A stretch of DNA of 64,000 bases, taken from positions 232,551 to 296,550 of the forward strand of contig JALCBY010000001.1 of assembly GCA_028066055.1 (NCBI GenBank), given 5' to 3'. Numbering within the stretch: the stretch's first letter is position 1; every line of letters begins with the position of its first letter. Of the stretch, positions 63,586 to 64,000 are shown one piece after another. The translations under genes and the position numbers were made by a program. The notes beneath the pieces are model-generated. The model worked only from the letters and a program-made list of their open reading frames with translations. It searched no databases and had not been told where the DNA came from. This DNA is from Hyphomicrobiaceae bacterium (lineage in GTDB: Bacteria > Pseudomonadota > Alphaproteobacteria > Rhizobiales > Methyloligellaceae).

Positions 63586-63854
63586 CTGGATCAACATCGA
63601 TTCCCGTTGATCCCTTGGTGCACACATATTGCACACGCGACCGCGCAACTATCTGATTCACAAATACTTTGCGTCCACTCCATCATAGGTGCAATAGAGA
63701 AACAGCGGTCCACCGGGACATATGTCGGGGAATTTTCGTCCATAACCGCAGTCCATACGCGTGCCCCTGCGGCCATGTCAAACCTGTCTGCGTTCCAGGT
63801 GCACACATAGCGCACGCGAAACAGCCAGAGAAAGGTACGAGATCTTTGTGGCCA
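63586..63854. repeat. 270-bp direct repeat containing a dusA attachment site (right copy)
   Basis: Matches 46706-46974 without visible gaps. It holds the left arm motif (63618-63637), the core, a dusA 5'-end relic on the minus strand from 63743 (MDENSPTYVPVDRCFSIAPM) and the right arm motif at 63797-63822. Beyond 63854 similarity ends and the last 146 bases of the window hold no recognisable gene. Confidence 0.78.
63672..63689. other. Right dusA attachment core
   Basis: CGTCCACTCCATCATAGG, identical to the core in dusA at 7293-7310. It is the right-hand limit of segment 2. Confidence 0.75.
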
Positions 63855-64000
63855 TCATTTGCCCGGTAGGCAATTCCGGGATGTCCGCAATGCGCCCATA
63901 TTCGGACGCTGATGGGACGGCACCTGCCGATGTCTGCTCAGTGTCGATTTTGTTGATTTAGTTGTCGGGCGGCGGATTTGCGATGTCTGCTCCTGGTAGA

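Larger units (their letters stand above)
46792..63689. mobile_element. Segment 2: att-flanked RTX secretion island without integrase (about 16.9 kb)
   Basis: Bounded by the cores at 46792 and 63672, each within the 270-bp direct repeat. All genes inside read leftward and belong to one RTX secretion locus. The lack of an integrase makes it resemble a cis-mobilisable element that depends on the integrase of segment 1. Exact boundaries and mobility are inferred. Confidence 0.65.

Noticed and set aside
1..64000. CRISPR arrays
   Set aside because: No short regularly spaced repeats with unique spacers were seen; the only periodic repeats are the coding RTX units.

Overview
The window looks like an alphaproteobacterial chromosome, probably from the order Hyphomicrobiales (Rhizobiales). 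The supporting signs are a MucR-type regulator, an RlxS/DUF3363-like relaxase, a paired TIGR02281-like retropepsin locus, a 499-residue phosphomannomutase and a Rhizobium-type RTX secretion locus. All calls come from reading the sequence and from family knowledge; nothing was searched against a database.

Layout. 1-7.3 kb is ordinary core chromosome: a membrane histidine kinase, two retropepsin-like proteases, a phosphomannomutase/phosphoglucomutase, a DUF2062 protein, a TauE/SafE permease and dusA. dusA is broken near its 5' end at about 7.3 kb, and everything to the right is accessory DNA. A tyrosine integrase starts beside the break. The dusA-derived core recurs at 46.8 kb and 63.7 kb, inside a collinear direct repeat of about 270 bp. 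This gives two adjacent accessory segments. Segment 1 (7.3-46.8 kb) is a decayed integrative and conjugative element. It keeps an integrase, a relaxase with an atypical short C-terminus, a TraF-type peptidase, a 5'-truncated trbG, trbI, a DUF2285-like gene and a ParB, but no coupling protein and no trbB-trbF or trbL. Segment 2 (46.8-63.7 kb) has no integrase and carries one large RTX secretion locus.

Cargo of segment 1: a PadR-regulated sugar transferase; a defence cluster with a TrlF-like PHP-ATPase, a PaeR7I/XhoI-like endonuclease and its methyltransferase; a six-gene translationally coupled operon (TPP enzyme alpha subunit, TPP-beta/ATP-grasp fusion, nucleoside-hydrolase-like fusion, CoA transferase, acyltransferase, EamA exporter) that looks like an undescribed small-molecule pathway; a coupled serine recombinase-ParB-RepB operon; and a nuclease/lipase cluster next to a type-3-copper-like protein. 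Two diverged copies of a multi-hairpin element, at 10.4-10.6 kb and 37.9-38.1 kb, may be an element-borne structured RNA.

Cargo of segment 2: a 2456-residue RTX protein with an N-terminal glycine-rich hydrophobic stretch, its ABC exporter and HlyD adaptor, a HlyC-like lysine acyltransferase with a histone-like basic tail, a low-GC membrane protein ending two bases before the RTX start (an immunity candidate), a secreted protein, and a three-gene module of a membrane-anchored protein, a membrane-anchored AAA+ ATPase and a Sel1-repeat protein. All point the same way and probably work as one secretion system for a toxin-like or bacteriocin-like protein.

Gene debris marks several recombination junctions: a tRNA-Arg 3' fragment, a degenerate tRNA, a glyoxalase fragment, a DUF2285 3' remnant and the traF/trbG junction. 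The island therefore appears to have grown by repeated insertion and deletion at dusA.
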